Below, in pieces: positions 24,496 to 32,997 of a stretch of 64,000 nucleotides of DNA; within the stretch, counting starts at the first letter, position 1; each line of letters begins with the position of its first letter. The notes beneath the pieces are model-generated. The model did not search any database, was not told where the DNA came from, and worked only from the letters and a program-made list of their open reading frames with translations. Source of the DNA: Leminorella richardii (lineage in GTDB: Bacteria; Pseudomonadota; Gammaproteobacteria; Enterobacterales; Enterobacteriaceae); contig NZ_LS483470.1 of the NCBI RefSeq assembly GCF_900478135.1, positions 124,001-188,000 on the forward strand, in the 5' to 3' direction. The translations under genes were made by a program, and so were the position numbers.

Positions 24496-25830
24496 ATGAA
24501 CAGACTTCTTATTTCTGCCGGACTGGCGATAGGGCTAAGTGCGCCGCTCTTTGCGGCTGAGTCCGTTAACTATAAGGACGAGACGCTGATTAAGCAGGGC
24601 GAATATCTGGCTCGTGCTGGGGACTGTGTCGCCTGTCACACGGCGAGCGGCGGTAAACCCTTCGCCGGTGGCTTGCCGATGGAATCGCCGGTCGGCACCA
24701 TTTTTTCCACCAACATCACACCGGATAAACAAACCGGTATCGGTGAATACAGCTTTGAAGACTTTGATAACGCGGTACGTCACGGTATAGGCAAAGACCA
24801 CACGCTTTACCCTGCGATGCCGTTTCCTTCCTATGCGCGGGTTTCTGACTCTGATATGCATGCGCTGTACGCCTACTTTATGAATGGAGTGGAGCCAGTC
24901 AGTCAGGCAAATAAGCCGACAGACATTGCCTGGCCGATGTCTATGCGCTGGCCGCTGACGGTTTGGCGCTGGATGTTTGCACCTGAGGTGAAGGCATTTG
25001 TGCCTGAAACTGGGCAGGATCCTGTTGTTGCTCGCGGTGCCTATCTCGTTGAGGGATTGGGGCACTGCGGTGCATGCCATAGCCCGCGTGGAATCGGTAT
25101 GCAGGAGAAAGCGCTGACCTCAGCAGACGGTGAGCTTTATTTGTCCGGCGGTGATGCTATGGAAGGCTGGGTAGCGAAGAACCTGCGAGGAGATGTGCGC
25201 GACGGTTTGGGAGGCTGGACTGAGGAACAGCTGGTGCAGTTCTTGAGCACTGGGCGCACCGAGCATACGGCCGTGTTCGGCTCTATGAGCGACGTGGTGA
25301 CGCAGAGTATGCAGTATATGACGCAGGAGGATCTGACGGCGATAGCGCGCTATCTCAAGTCGCTGCCTCCGGCTTCCGCGGAGCAGACGCCGTTCAAGTA
25401 TGATGATACGGCCTTTAAAGCGCTTTTTAACGGCGACGACAGCGCTATCGGCGCCAGCGTCTACGTCGACAGCTGTGCCGCATGTCACCGTACTGATGGT
25501 AAAGGTTATGCGGAAGTCTTCCCTGCGCTGGCGGGTAACTCTGCCCTAGCAACGAAAGACGCCACATCTCTGATTCATATCGTTCTGAAAGGCGGGACCC
25601 TGCCGTCTACCTTCAAGGCACCAACGTCTTACACAATGCCGGGATTCGATACCCGACTGACGGATAAGCAGGTGGCTGACGTGGTGAACTTTATCCGCAA
25701 CAGCTGGGGTAATCAGGCTGCTCCAGTGACGGAGAGTGACGTAGCCAGCGTGCGTAAAGACGTGAAGGCTGCGGCGTATGGCTCGGCTCCCGCGCCGGAA
25801 GCGGTAGGTAGTTCTGAAGTGGCTAAATAA
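24496..25830 (+). CDS. Triheme cytochrome c subunit of the GMC dehydrogenase
   Basis: 444 aa with a Sec signal (MNRLLISAGLAIGLSAPLFA). Three heme c motifs are present: CVACH at 44-48, CGACH near 191 and CAACH near 327. This is the usual number for the cytochrome subunit of gluconate, 2-ketogluconate, alcohol and sorbitol dehydrogenases. It receives electrons from the flavoprotein and reduces ubiquinone. It starts 13 bp after the flavoprotein gene with an AAGGAGGAGA ribosome site, so the three genes form one operon ending in a strong bidirectional terminator. Confidence 0.93.
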   Translation: MNRLLISAGLAIGLSAPLFAAESVNYKDETLIKQGEYLARAGDCVACHTASGGKPFAGGLPMESPVGTIFSTNITPDKQTGIGEYSFEDFDNAVRHGIGKDHTLYPAMPFPSYARVSDSDMHALYAYFMNGVEPVSQANKPTDIAWPMSMRWPLTVWRWMFAPEVKAFVPETGQDPVVARGAYLVEGLGHCGACHSPRGIGMQEKALTSADGELYLSGGDAMEGWVAKNLRGDVRDGLGGWTEEQLVQFLSTGRTEHTAVFGSMSDVVTQSMQYMTQEDLTAIARYLKSLPPASAEQTPFKYDDTAFKALFNGDDSAIGASVYVDSCAACHRTDGKGYAEVFPALAGNSALATKDATSLIHIVLKGGTLPSTFKAPTSYTMPGFDTRLTDKQVADVVNFIRNSWGNQAAPVTESDVASVRKDVKAAAYGSAPAPEAVGSSEVAK

Positions 25831-25856
25831 CGGGCTTTTCTAGACGTGAAAAACGA

Positions 25857-25892
25857 CGAAGGGCGGTGTAAAAACCGCCCTTCGATTTTGTT
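25857..25892. terminator. Bidirectional terminator between the dehydrogenase operon and slmA
   Basis: Perfect 10-bp arms CGAAGGGCGG / CCGCCCTTCG (25857-25866, 25875-25884) with an A-rich loop. A T-rich tail follows on the plus strand (ATTTTGTTT) and on the minus strand (TCGTTTTTC). Confidence 0.92.
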
Positions 25893-25906
25893 TGAGCTTG
25901 CTCTGG

Positions 25907-26500
25907 CTATTGAAGCTGTAGTGCCAGCATGGGCCAGCGTACATCGAACTCTTCTGTCGGGCGATAGCGAAATTCTGATCGCACAAAGCGGGACATCATC
26001 CCTTCACAAAAGGCTAAAAGCTGGCTGGCAATCAGGCTTTCGTCATAGGCAAAAGAGATGCCTTCTCGAAGCTTTCTTTCCCGCAGTACTTGACGGATTT
26101 GTGTTTCTATCCGCTCAAACAGCTGATTGATTCTTCCCTGTAGCCTGTCCTGCTCAAACATCAGGGCGTGCCCCGTCATGATCCGCGTCAGACCAGGATT
26201 TTTTTCTGCGAAGCCCAGAATGAGGATCATAATTAGCCGGATGCGGTTGAGCGTATCTTTTTCGTCCTGCAGGATCAGGTTGATACGGCTATTGAGGCTA
26301 TCCTCAATAAACTCAATCAGGCTGTCGAACATTCTCATTTTACTGGGGAAGTGGCGATAAAGCGCCGCTTCAGACACGCCAACGTTGGCCGCCAGTTTGG
26401 CGGTCGTGATGCGCTGGCTGCCGTCGCTCGACTCCAGCATTTGAGCCAGAGCTTGCAGAATGTCTTCTTTACGATTTTTCTTTGTAACTTTTTCTACCAT
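25907..26500 (-). CDS. slmA: Nucleoid occlusion factor SlmA
   Basis: 197 aa from the ATG at 26500; the longer frame to 26569 is not conserved. A TetR-type helix-turn-helix lies at about residues 30-55 (ITTAKLAANVGVSEAALYRHF). DNA-bound SlmA blocks FtsZ assembly over unsegregated chromosomes. It matches E. coli SlmA throughout by memory (SSDGSQRITTAKLA, FCEGMMSRFVRSEF). It follows dut on the minus strand with a 93-bp gap. In E. coli pyrE is next; here the GMC dehydrogenase operon occupies that place. Confidence 0.96.
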   Translation of the reverse strand: MVEKVTKKNRKEDILQALAQMLESSDGSQRITTAKLAANVGVSEAALYRHFPSKMRMFDSLIEFIEDSLNSRINLILQDEKDTLNRIRLIMILILGFAEKNPGLTRIMTGHALMFEQDRLQGRINQLFERIETQIRQVLRERKLREGISFAYDESLIASQLLAFCEGMMSRFVRSEFRYRPTEEFDVRWPMLALQLQ

Positions 26501-26593
26501 GTCCAGTGACGTCCAAATAAGGGCGGGATACAGCCCACGCCCAGACGGCCAGCGTGGCTGGCCTAACAACCGTTATTTATTATGGTGAAAACG

Positions 26594-27052
26594 CTACTGG
26601 CGACCGGAGTGTCCGAAACCGCCTTCGCCGCGCTCACTGCTTTCAAACTCTTCTACGATGTTGAATTCAGCCTGGACGACGGGAACAAAAACCATTTGTG
26701 AAATACGTTCGCCGGGCTCAATGACGAAAGGCGTTTGACCGCGGTTCCATACCGACACCATAAGCTGCCCCTGATAGTCAGAGTCAATCAGTCCAACCAG
26801 ATTTCCCAGCACAACGCCGTGCTTGTGCCCGAGACCGGAACGAGGAAGGATGACTGCGGCAAGAGACGGATCGGCGATGTGAATGGCCAGCCCGGTGGGC
26901 AGCAGCGTGGTTTCTCCTGGATTTAGCGTGACCGCTTCATCCAGACAGGCGCGAAGATCCAGCCCGGCAGATCCTGGTGTTGCGTAAGCGGGTAGTGGAA
27001 ACGTAGTCCCAATGCGGGCATCGAGAATTTTTATATCAATTTTTTTCTTCAT
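26594..27052 (-). CDS. dut: dUTP diphosphatase
   Basis: 152 aa, the usual length. It hydrolyses dUTP to dUMP, keeping uracil out of DNA and feeding dTMP synthesis; it works as a trimer. The five dUTPase motifs are visible: AGLDLRA, PRSGLGHKHG, GLIDSDYQGQ, ERISQMVFVP and the C-terminal Gly-rich ERGEGGFGHSG that closes over the active site. The start overlaps the end of coaBC by 17 bp, indicating translational coupling. Confidence 0.98.
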   Translation of the reverse strand: MKKKIDIKILDARIGTTFPLPAYATPGSAGLDLRACLDEAVTLNPGETTLLPTGLAIHIADPSLAAVILPRSGLGHKHGVVLGNLVGLIDSDYQGQLMVSVWNRGQTPFVIEPGERISQMVFVPVVQAEFNIVEEFESSERGEGGFGHSGRQ

Positions 27053-28244
27053 AGCGTTTGACGATTTCGTCCATCAGTTTTTGACCAAGCAGAGACTTAT
27101 CGCTTAAGGGTAAGCGGGTCTCGCCGTTTGACCAGTACAGATGCAGAGCATTACTGTCGCTGTTAAATCCTTGTCCCGGCCGCGATACATCGTTTGCACA
27201 AATGAGGTCAAGGTTTTTGCGAACCAGCTTGGAGCGCGCATATTCTTCCACATTCTGCGTTTCAGCGGCAAACCCTACAACGAAGGGGCGCCCACTCGCC
27301 ATGGCGGCGACTTCGGCCACGATATCGGGATTTTTTATCATTTTCAGGGTGAGTTCGTCGCCCTGTTTTTTGATTTTCTCATCTGCAATCTGCTGCGCAC
27401 GATAGTCGGCAACGGCGGCGCAGGCAATAAAAATATTTTCACCGGCAGCGCGAGACATTACCGCATCCCGCATTTCCAGCGCGCTGGTAACGTTAACTAC
27501 GGTTACATTGGGAGGCGGCGCAAGCTCAACCGGGCCGCTTATCAGCGTGACGTGAGCTCCGCGAGCGGCGGCAGCGCGAGCAATGGCATAGCCCATTTTC
27601 CCTGAGCTGTGGTTAGTGATAAATCGTACGGGATCCAGCGCTTCTCGCGTTGGGCCAGCGGTAAGCAAAATGCTCAGATGAGCTAAATCAGCGGATTTTG
27701 AAAGCAGCGCTTCGCAGCGAGCGATGAGATCTAATGGGTCAGGCATTCTTCCCGGCCCGATGTCCCCACAGGCCTGAGCTCCACTGTCCGGCTCTAAAAT
27801 ATGTACACCACGGGCAGACAGAGTTTTTAGGTTGGCCTGAGTGGCTACAGCACGATACATCTGCTGATTCATTGCTGGAGCGACAGCAATAGGTGCGGCG
27901 CTGGCAAGACAAAGAGTCGTCACCAGATCGTTAGCCATTCCCGCTGCCAGGCGAGCCAATAGATCTGCCGTTGCCGGTGCCAGCAGTATCAGATCGGCCC
28001 ATTTACCAAGTTCAATATGGCCCATGGCGGCTTCGGCGGCGGGATCTAACAGATCGTCGGCAACAGGGTGGCCGGAAACGGCCTGAAGCGTCAGTGGCGT
28101 AATAAAGGCCTTGGCGGCCTCTGTCATCACCACTCGGACGTCAGCTCCTCTGTCGCGAAGGCGCCTGACAATTTCCGGGCTCTTATAGGCGGCGATACCG
28201 CCGCTAATGCCCAAGACAATCTTTTTACCGTTTAACGCTGCCAT
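27036..28244 (-). CDS. coaBC: Bifunctional phosphopantothenoylcysteine decarboxylase/synthetase
   Basis: 402 aa. The N-terminal CoaC domain decarboxylates 4'-phosphopantothenoylcysteine using FMN (GISGGIAAYK at 13-22, PAMNQQM near 120). The C-terminal CoaB domain joins cysteine to phosphopantothenate with CTP (TAGPTREALDPVRFITNHSSG near 195). It provides two steps of coenzyme A synthesis. It is divergent from radC across 377 bp and overlaps dut. Confidence 0.97.
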   Translation of the reverse strand: MAALNGKKIVLGISGGIAAYKSPEIVRRLRDRGADVRVVMTEAAKAFITPLTLQAVSGHPVADDLLDPAAEAAMGHIELGKWADLILLAPATADLLARLAAGMANDLVTTLCLASAAPIAVAPAMNQQMYRAVATQANLKTLSARGVHILEPDSGAQACGDIGPGRMPDPLDLIARCEALLSKSADLAHLSILLTAGPTREALDPVRFITNHSSGKMGYAIARAAAARGAHVTLISGPVELAPPPNVTVVNVTSALEMRDAVMSRAAGENIFIACAAVADYRAQQIADEKIKKQGDELTLKMIKNPDIVAEVAAMASGRPFVVGFAAETQNVEEYARSKLVRKNLDLICANDVSRPGQGFNSDSNALHLYWSNGETRLPLSDKSLLGQKLMDEIVKRYEEKN

Positions 28245-28621
28245 AGTTGCTGCCTTATCTGTTTTAGATCTGTTTTAGGAGAACGGCCACTGAAAGTGGG
28301 AAGCATGCTGTGGAGTTTATCATAAGCCTGAAGAGGACAAAGAGAGCAAGCGCTTCCTGCGTATTCCTGTTGTGAAAAACAGATCTCAATTTACTGATTA
28401 TATATACAGTAAAATTAATATACCAGAACAAGCTAGGGTCGCTGAGCTTTATTTTTGCCATTGGAGAAATAGAAGAGATATTGTGGAATACCTTTCGCAA
28501 AAGGTATGTAACGCTTAAGTATATAAGGTTTTTTATTTCGGCAGATCTTCCTAAGCTCTTTTTATCATGAGGTTTTTCTTCTCTCAGGCTTTTAATGTAT
28601 TTGCCAGAGAGGTGAAAAAGA
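28245..28621. other. Divergent promoter region of coaBC and radC
   Basis: 377 bp, AT-rich in its middle, between the divergent coaBC and radC starts. A minus-strand frame of 148 codons crosses it and enters radC, but its translation is Ser/Leu-rich with no start signal and is judged spurious. AGAGAGG at 28608-28614 is the radC ribosome site. Confidence 0.6.
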
Positions 28622-29305
28622 ATGAAAGAAAAAGATCTATCGATGTGGGAAGGCGGCTGTGCCCCTAGGGAAAAGCTGCTGGCGTACGGTGCTAGCGCGC
28701 TTTCTGACAAAGAGCTGCTGGCGATTTTTTTAAAAACCGGCAGGCCGGGTCTACACGTGCTGGAATTTGCTACGCAAATATTGAAAGAGTTTGGTTCGCT
28801 TCACGGACTGATGTCGGCGGACTATAGCCGCTTTTGTCAGGTGCCCGGGTTGGGGCTGGCACGATTTTCACAGCTGCAGGCGACAGTAGAGCTTTCCCGC
28901 CGCTTTCTTGGCCACCAGATAAAGGCAATGTGTCCGATAAGTAATCCAACACTGACCTTTGACTATTTGAAGAATCTGCTGTCGCATCGTGAACGGGAAG
29001 TGTTTGTGGTAATTTTTTTGGATAATCAGAATCAGGTGCTTTACCATAAAGAAATGTTTAGCGGTACGTTAAACAGCGTTGAAGTGCATCCCAGAGAAAT
29101 TGTCCGCGAGGCGTTGAAATCCAACGCGGCGGCAGTCATTCTCGCGCACAATCACCCGTCCGGCAGGGCCGAACCCAGTCAGGCCGATCGGCTTGTTACG
29201 CAGCGGATACAGGATGCCTGTTCTATTGTTGACGTCCGGGTGCTTGACCACGTCGTGGTAGGGAAGGGTGAGTATGTATCTTTTGCTGAACGGGCTTGGA
29301 TTTAG
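28622..29305 (+). CDS. radC: RadC family JAB/MPN-domain protein
   Basis: 227 aa. The N-terminal helix-hairpin-helix-like part (ALSDKELLAIFLKTG) is followed by a JAMM metalloprotease-like domain with HNHPSG near residue 178 and the downstream Asp (ADRL). RadC was once linked to DNA repair, but the true biochemical role is unsettled. The usual 'GLEV..A' segment near residue 44 reads GRPGLHVLEFA here, close to family pattern. A small terminator follows. Confidence 0.95.
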   Translation: MKEKDLSMWEGGCAPREKLLAYGASALSDKELLAIFLKTGRPGLHVLEFATQILKEFGSLHGLMSADYSRFCQVPGLGLARFSQLQATVELSRRFLGHQIKAMCPISNPTLTFDYLKNLLSHREREVFVVIFLDNQNQVLYHKEMFSGTLNSVEVHPREIVREALKSNAAAVILAHNHPSGRAEPSQADRLVTQRIQDACSIVDVRVLDHVVVGKGEYVSFAERAWI

Positions 29306-29316
29306 CGCTTTTTTAC

Positions 29317-29334
29317 GATCCTTGAGGATCTTTT
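29317..29334 (+). terminator. Short hairpin terminator of radC
   Basis: GATCC / GGATC arms around TTGA (29317-29330), followed by TTTT. The stem is short, so it may be leaky. Confidence 0.55.
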
Positions 29335-29345
29335 CCCTTCAGCAC

Positions 29346-29374
29346 TTGAGCCGTACCCGCTAAGGGCGTATACT
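29346..29374 (+). promoter_or_regulatory. Sigma-70 promoter of rpmBG
   Basis: TTGAGC (29346-29351), a 17-bp spacer, and TATACT (29369-29374). The transcript would have a leader of about 160 nt before rpmB, which is long enough for regulation. Confidence 0.75.
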
Positions 29375-29541
29375 ACGCCACCTTTGAGAATTATGGATGT
29401 GGTATGCGAGCCTATCTCAGCGGGTTCTGACCGAAAACGTCTCGCCTCAGCAGAGCACGCTGAGATTGGCTCTAAAGCCTGACGAGGCCGCCAACATCCT
29501 AAAGAAGCTCGAGCTGATATTGATTTTTGGAGAATTTTGAC

Positions 29542-29778
29542 ATGTCACGAGTCTGCCAAGTTACCGGCAAGCGCCCTGTTAGCGGAAACAATCGCTCTCA
29601 CGCGATGAACGCCACTAAGCGTCGCTTCCTGCCTAACCTGCACTCTCACCGTTTTTGGGTTGAGAGCGAAAAGCGTTTTGTAACCTTACGTGTATCTGCT
29701 AAAGGTATGCGTGTTATTGATAAGAAGGGTATTGATTCGGTGTTAGCCGATCTCCGTGCCCGCGGTGAGAAGTATTAA
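29542..29778 (+). CDS. rpmB: 50S ribosomal protein L28
   Basis: 78 aa from the ATG at 29542 (MSRVCQVTGKRPVSGNNRSH), GGAG nine bases upstream; five extra codons to 29527 are not part of the family. It is a basic protein of the large ribosomal subunit. rpmG follows after 11 bp, the universal enterobacterial pair. Confidence 0.99.
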   Translation: MSRVCQVTGKRPVSGNNRSHAMNATKRRFLPNLHSHRFWVESEKRFVTLRVSAKGMRVIDKKGIDSVLADLRARGEKY

Positions 29779-29789
29779 GGAACTGAACC

Positions 29790-29957
29790 ATGGCTAAAGG
29801 TATTCGCGAGAAGATCAAGCTGGTTTCTTCAGCTGGTACAGGTCACTACTATACCACCACGAAGAACAAGCGCACTAAGCCGGAAAAACTGGAACTGAAA
29901 AAGTACGATCCAGTTGTCCGTCAGCACGTTGTTTATAAAGAAGCCAAAATTAAGTAA
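29790..29957 (+). CDS. rpmG: 50S ribosomal protein L33
   Basis: 55 aa (MAKGIREKIKLVSSAGTGHY... ending EAKIK), start at 29790 with AAGGAACTG upstream. It is a component of the large ribosomal subunit near the E site. It is the zinc-independent form, lacking the two CxxC motifs. It is co-transcribed with rpmB and ends at a strong terminator. Confidence 0.99.
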   Translation: MAKGIREKIKLVSSAGTGHYYTTTKNKRTKPEKLELKKYDPVVRQHVVYKEAKIK

Positions 29958-29982
29958 GCTTCGTTCTATACAGCGTAGTGTT

Positions 29983-30010
29983 AAAAAACCCGGCCTGTCC
30001 GGGTTTTTTT
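29983..30010 (+). terminator. Rho-independent terminator of rpmBG
   Basis: AAAACCCGG / CCGGGTTTT stem with a CCTGT loop and a continuing run of T, 30 bp after the rpmG stop. Confidence 0.93.
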
Positions 30011-30146
30011 GTGCCTCGGATTCAGCATATGGCTATAGGTTTGAGATGAGGCAATAAAGAAAAGTGCAAAACAGGCGTTGAACAAACGCTTTTGTTAACA
30101 TATTGTTTACGCCGCCATCGCCATTTAACGTCAAGGAGACCCGCCG

Positions 30147-30956
30147 ATGCCTGAATTACCGGAGATAGAAACTAGCCGCCGCGGCATTGAGCCCCATATG
30201 GTGGGCTACCAGATCGCCCGCGTGATTGTGCGGCAGCCAAAGCTTCGCTGGCCGGTATCCGAACAGATTAATGCATTAAAGAACAGCCCGGTGCTGAGCA
30301 TCGGCCGCAGGGCAAAATACCTGCTGATTGAGCTCGATAGCGGCTGGATCATCGGTCACCTCGGTATGTCGGGCAGTGTGCGAGTGCTGCCAGAGTTTAT
30401 CGAACCGGGAAAACACGACCACGTAGACTTTGTGCTTTCTAATGGAAAAGTGCTGCGCTATACAGACCCAAGGCGGTTTGGATCCTGGTTGTGGACTGAC
30501 GATTTAGCCGACAGCGGTGTGCTGATGCATCTTGGCCCAGAGCCATTGGGCGATGAGTTTAGCGGTGAATATCTGTTTAAAAAGTCTCGCGGTAAAAAGA
30601 CAAAGATAAAGCCCTGGCTGATGGATAACCGGCTAGTGGTCGGCGTAGGCAATATCTACGCCAGTGAATCGCTGTTTGAGTCGAGGATTTTACCCACCCG
30701 CCCGGCGGGATCGCTGACCAAGCGGGAAGCCGATCTGTTGGTCGCTGAAATAAAGCGCGTTCTTGCTCGATCCATTGAACAGGGGGGAACAACGCTAAAA
30801 GATTTTCTTCAGGCTGACGGCAAGCCCGGCTACTTTGCACAAGAGCTTCAGGTTTACGGCCGAGTGGGAGAACCCTGCCGAGTGTGCGGGACGCTGATCG
30901 AAAGCGAAAAGCTTGGGCAGCGCTCTACGTTCTTCTGTCGGCGCTGCCAGAAGTAG
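30147..30956 (+). CDS. mutM: Formamidopyrimidine-DNA glycosylase (Fpg/MutM)
   Basis: 269 aa, equal to E. coli. It excises 8-oxoguanine and formamidopyrimidines and cuts the abasic site. The N-terminal PELPEIE gives the catalytic proline (Pro1 after Met removal) and glutamate. The C-terminal zinc finger has the four cysteines in CRVCG and CRRCQK. Ribosome site AAGGAG lies upstream. Its stop is 5 bp from the convergent coaD stop, leaving no room for a terminator between them. Confidence 0.98.
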   Translation: MPELPEIETSRRGIEPHMVGYQIARVIVRQPKLRWPVSEQINALKNSPVLSIGRRAKYLLIELDSGWIIGHLGMSGSVRVLPEFIEPGKHDHVDFVLSNGKVLRYTDPRRFGSWLWTDDLADSGVLMHLGPEPLGDEFSGEYLFKKSRGKKTKIKPWLMDNRLVVGVGNIYASESLFESRILPTRPAGSLTKREADLLVAEIKRVLARSIEQGGTTLKDFLQADGKPGYFAQELQVYGRVGEPCRVCGTLIESEKLGQRSTFFCRRCQK

Positions 30957-30961
30957 TTGCA

Positions 30962-31459
30962 TTAGCTTAGTTTCTTCATCAGCGCTTCGGAGACGGCCTG
31001 CGGCAGGAAAGAGGTAATATCTCCCCCGTGGCGGGCCACTTCTTTGACGAGCGAAGAAGAGACAAAAGACCACTTCTCTGAAGGCATAAGAAAGATGCTT
31101 TCCAAATCGGCCATCAGGTGCCGGTTCATGCTGGCCAGCTGAAGCTCATATTCAAAGTCGGAAATGGCTCTTAGCCCTCGGATTAGAACGTTTGCCCCCT
31201 GCTTTTGGGCAAAATGCGCCATCAGTTCGTTAAAGCCGACGACTTCAATGCGGGGCAGGTGGGCCGTTGCCGCTTTTGCCAGCTCAACGCGCTCCTCCAG
31301 CGTAAAAAGCGGGTTTTTACTCGGGCTGCGCGCAATAGCAATAACCAGATGGTCAAACATGCGGACACTGCGGGTAATGATGTCCAAATGCCCGTTAGTC
31401 ATGGGATCGAAGGTTCCCGGATAGATAGCTTTCGTGTATTCAGCGTGTTGAGACGTCAT
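30962..31459 (-). CDS. coaD: Phosphopantetheine adenylyltransferase
   Basis: 165 aa, six more than E. coli at the N-terminus (MTSQHAEYTKAIYPGTFDP). It transfers AMP from ATP to 4'-phosphopantetheine, the penultimate step of coenzyme A synthesis. Nucleotidyltransferase motifs YPGTFDPMTNGH (near 12) and SSSLVKEVA (near 130) are intact. The ribosome site GAGGAGAAG precedes ATG 31459. It lies 117 bp downstream of waaA. Confidence 0.97.
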   Translation of the reverse strand: MTSQHAEYTKAIYPGTFDPMTNGHLDIITRSVRMFDHLVIAIARSPSKNPLFTLEERVELAKAATAHLPRIEVVGFNELMAHFAQKQGANVLIRGLRAISDFEYELQLASMNRHLMADLESIFLMPSEKWSFVSSSLVKEVARHGGDITSFLPQAVSEALMKKLS

Positions 31460-31576
31460 AGCTTCTCCTCAAGCGGCACAGCTATGTGCCTCTTGGTATA
31501 GGGGATTTACGTTGAGTATATCTCGCGCTCTTTCCTTCGGACAGTCTGCATCCTGTTTTTACATCGGCTTGAGCTG

Positions 31577-32854
31577 TTAGTGGATCCGCGTCGGCAGATA
31601 GGGCTCCAGCAGTGCCAACAGCTTTTCCAGAGCTCCCTGGTTTTGCATTAGCACGTTGGCTGCATTCTGCCCGTAGCTTCGCCGACAGGCTTCATCGTTC
31701 AAAAGGCGCTCTGCGGCCTCCACCAGCTCTTCGGCATTGGAAACAACAATAAGCCCTTCAGCCAGCTGAAGCTTGCTGCAAATGTCTTTAAAGTTAAAGG
31801 TATGAGGCCCGACGATCACCGGAAGCCCGTGTGCAGCCGGCTCCAGAGGATTGTGACCGCCTCGTTCTACCAGACTGCCGCCAACAAACGCAAAGTCAGC
31901 TACGCCGTATAGGAGCATCAGCTCACCCATTGTATCGCCGATGATGACCTGATCCTGTTCGCTAGGTACCACACCGCTGCTGCGGGTAACAAACTTTAAT
32001 CCGGCTGACGCAGTGAGCTGCTCAGCGACAGAGAAACGCTCTGGGTGGCGAGGAACCAGAATTAACAGCAGATCGGGAAAACGTTCAAGCAGCGCGCGAT
32101 GGGCATTAAGAATAATCTGCTCTTCCCCGTCGTGTGTACTGGTCGCGATCCAGACAGGACGATGAGGTGCCCACTGTCGGCGCAGGCTGAGCGCACGCGA
32201 AGAGAGCTCTGGTGTGACGGAGATATCAAACTTCAGGCTGCCGGTAATGGCGAGCTGTGAACGCTTAAGGCCGAGCTGAATAAAGCGCTCGCCGTCTTCC
32301 TGATTCTGCGCGGCGATCAGCGTGATCTTATGCATCATATCGCGCACGGTTTTACCCAGCTTGAGGTATCCGTTCGCCGAACGGGCAGAGAGCCGAGCGT
32401 TAGCGATAACTAGTGGCACTTGACGACGGTGGAGCTGGTGGATCAGGTTAGGCCACAGTTCGGTTTCCATCACGATCACAAGCTTGGGCCGCACCTGATT
32501 TAAAAAACGGTTGACGGAACCCGGTAGATCGTAGGGAAGATAAACGTGATGAACGTCGTCACCAAACGCGGACAGGACACGTTCAGAGCCGGTTGGGGTC
32601 ATGGTGGTGACGGTGATCGGCAGTGTGGGATAGCGGTAGCGCAGTGCGCGAACCAGAGGGATCGCGGTCAGCGTTTCTCCAACGGAAACGGAGTGCAGCA
32701 TGATGCCGTCCGGCTGGACTTTACCGCGACAAAATCCGTATCTTTCCGCCCAGCGCTTTCTGTACTGCGGCGCTTTACGCCCGCGCAGAAACAGACGTAG
32801 CCAAATAAAAGGCTGTAGAAGATAGAGCAGGAATGAGTAAATCAGCCTCAGCAT
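31577..32854 (-). CDS. waaA: Kdo transferase WaaA
   Basis: 425 aa, same length as E. coli. It adds Kdo residues from CMP-Kdo to lipid IVA, the first step of LPS core assembly, at the inner-membrane cytoplasmic face. The N-terminal 20 residues form a membrane anchor (IYSFLLYLLQPFIWLRLFLR). The catalytic SVGETLTAIPLV segment near residue 55 and the nucleotide-binding GGHNPLEPAAHGLPVIVGP near 330 are clear. It is followed by coaD and preceded, on the same strand, by waaC after a 143-bp gap. Confidence 0.97.
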   Translation of the reverse strand: MLRLIYSFLLYLLQPFIWLRLFLRGRKAPQYRKRWAERYGFCRGKVQPDGIMLHSVSVGETLTAIPLVRALRYRYPTLPITVTTMTPTGSERVLSAFGDDVHHVYLPYDLPGSVNRFLNQVRPKLVIVMETELWPNLIHQLHRRQVPLVIANARLSARSANGYLKLGKTVRDMMHKITLIAAQNQEDGERFIQLGLKRSQLAITGSLKFDISVTPELSSRALSLRRQWAPHRPVWIATSTHDGEEQIILNAHRALLERFPDLLLILVPRHPERFSVAEQLTASAGLKFVTRSSGVVPSEQDQVIIGDTMGELMLLYGVADFAFVGGSLVERGGHNPLEPAAHGLPVIVGPHTFNFKDICSKLQLAEGLIVVSNAEELVEAAERLLNDEACRRSYGQNAANVLMQNQGALEKLLALLEPYLPTRIH

Positions 32855-32997
32855 ATCGTGTCCACACGCGGCGGCGTAATGGCCGCCCGATCGTCAAAAC
32901 AGGTTTCACCCCTTAAAAATATCGGGGGAGTTATTCGCGACAGGGATAATACCATACCTAGGTCACACTTTTTATTATTCCGGTGGTTTAGCTGCGG

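Noticed and set aside
28264..28710. 148-codon minus-strand frame between coaBC and radC
   Set aside because: It overlaps the start of radC, has no ribosome site and a low-complexity Ser/Leu composition.
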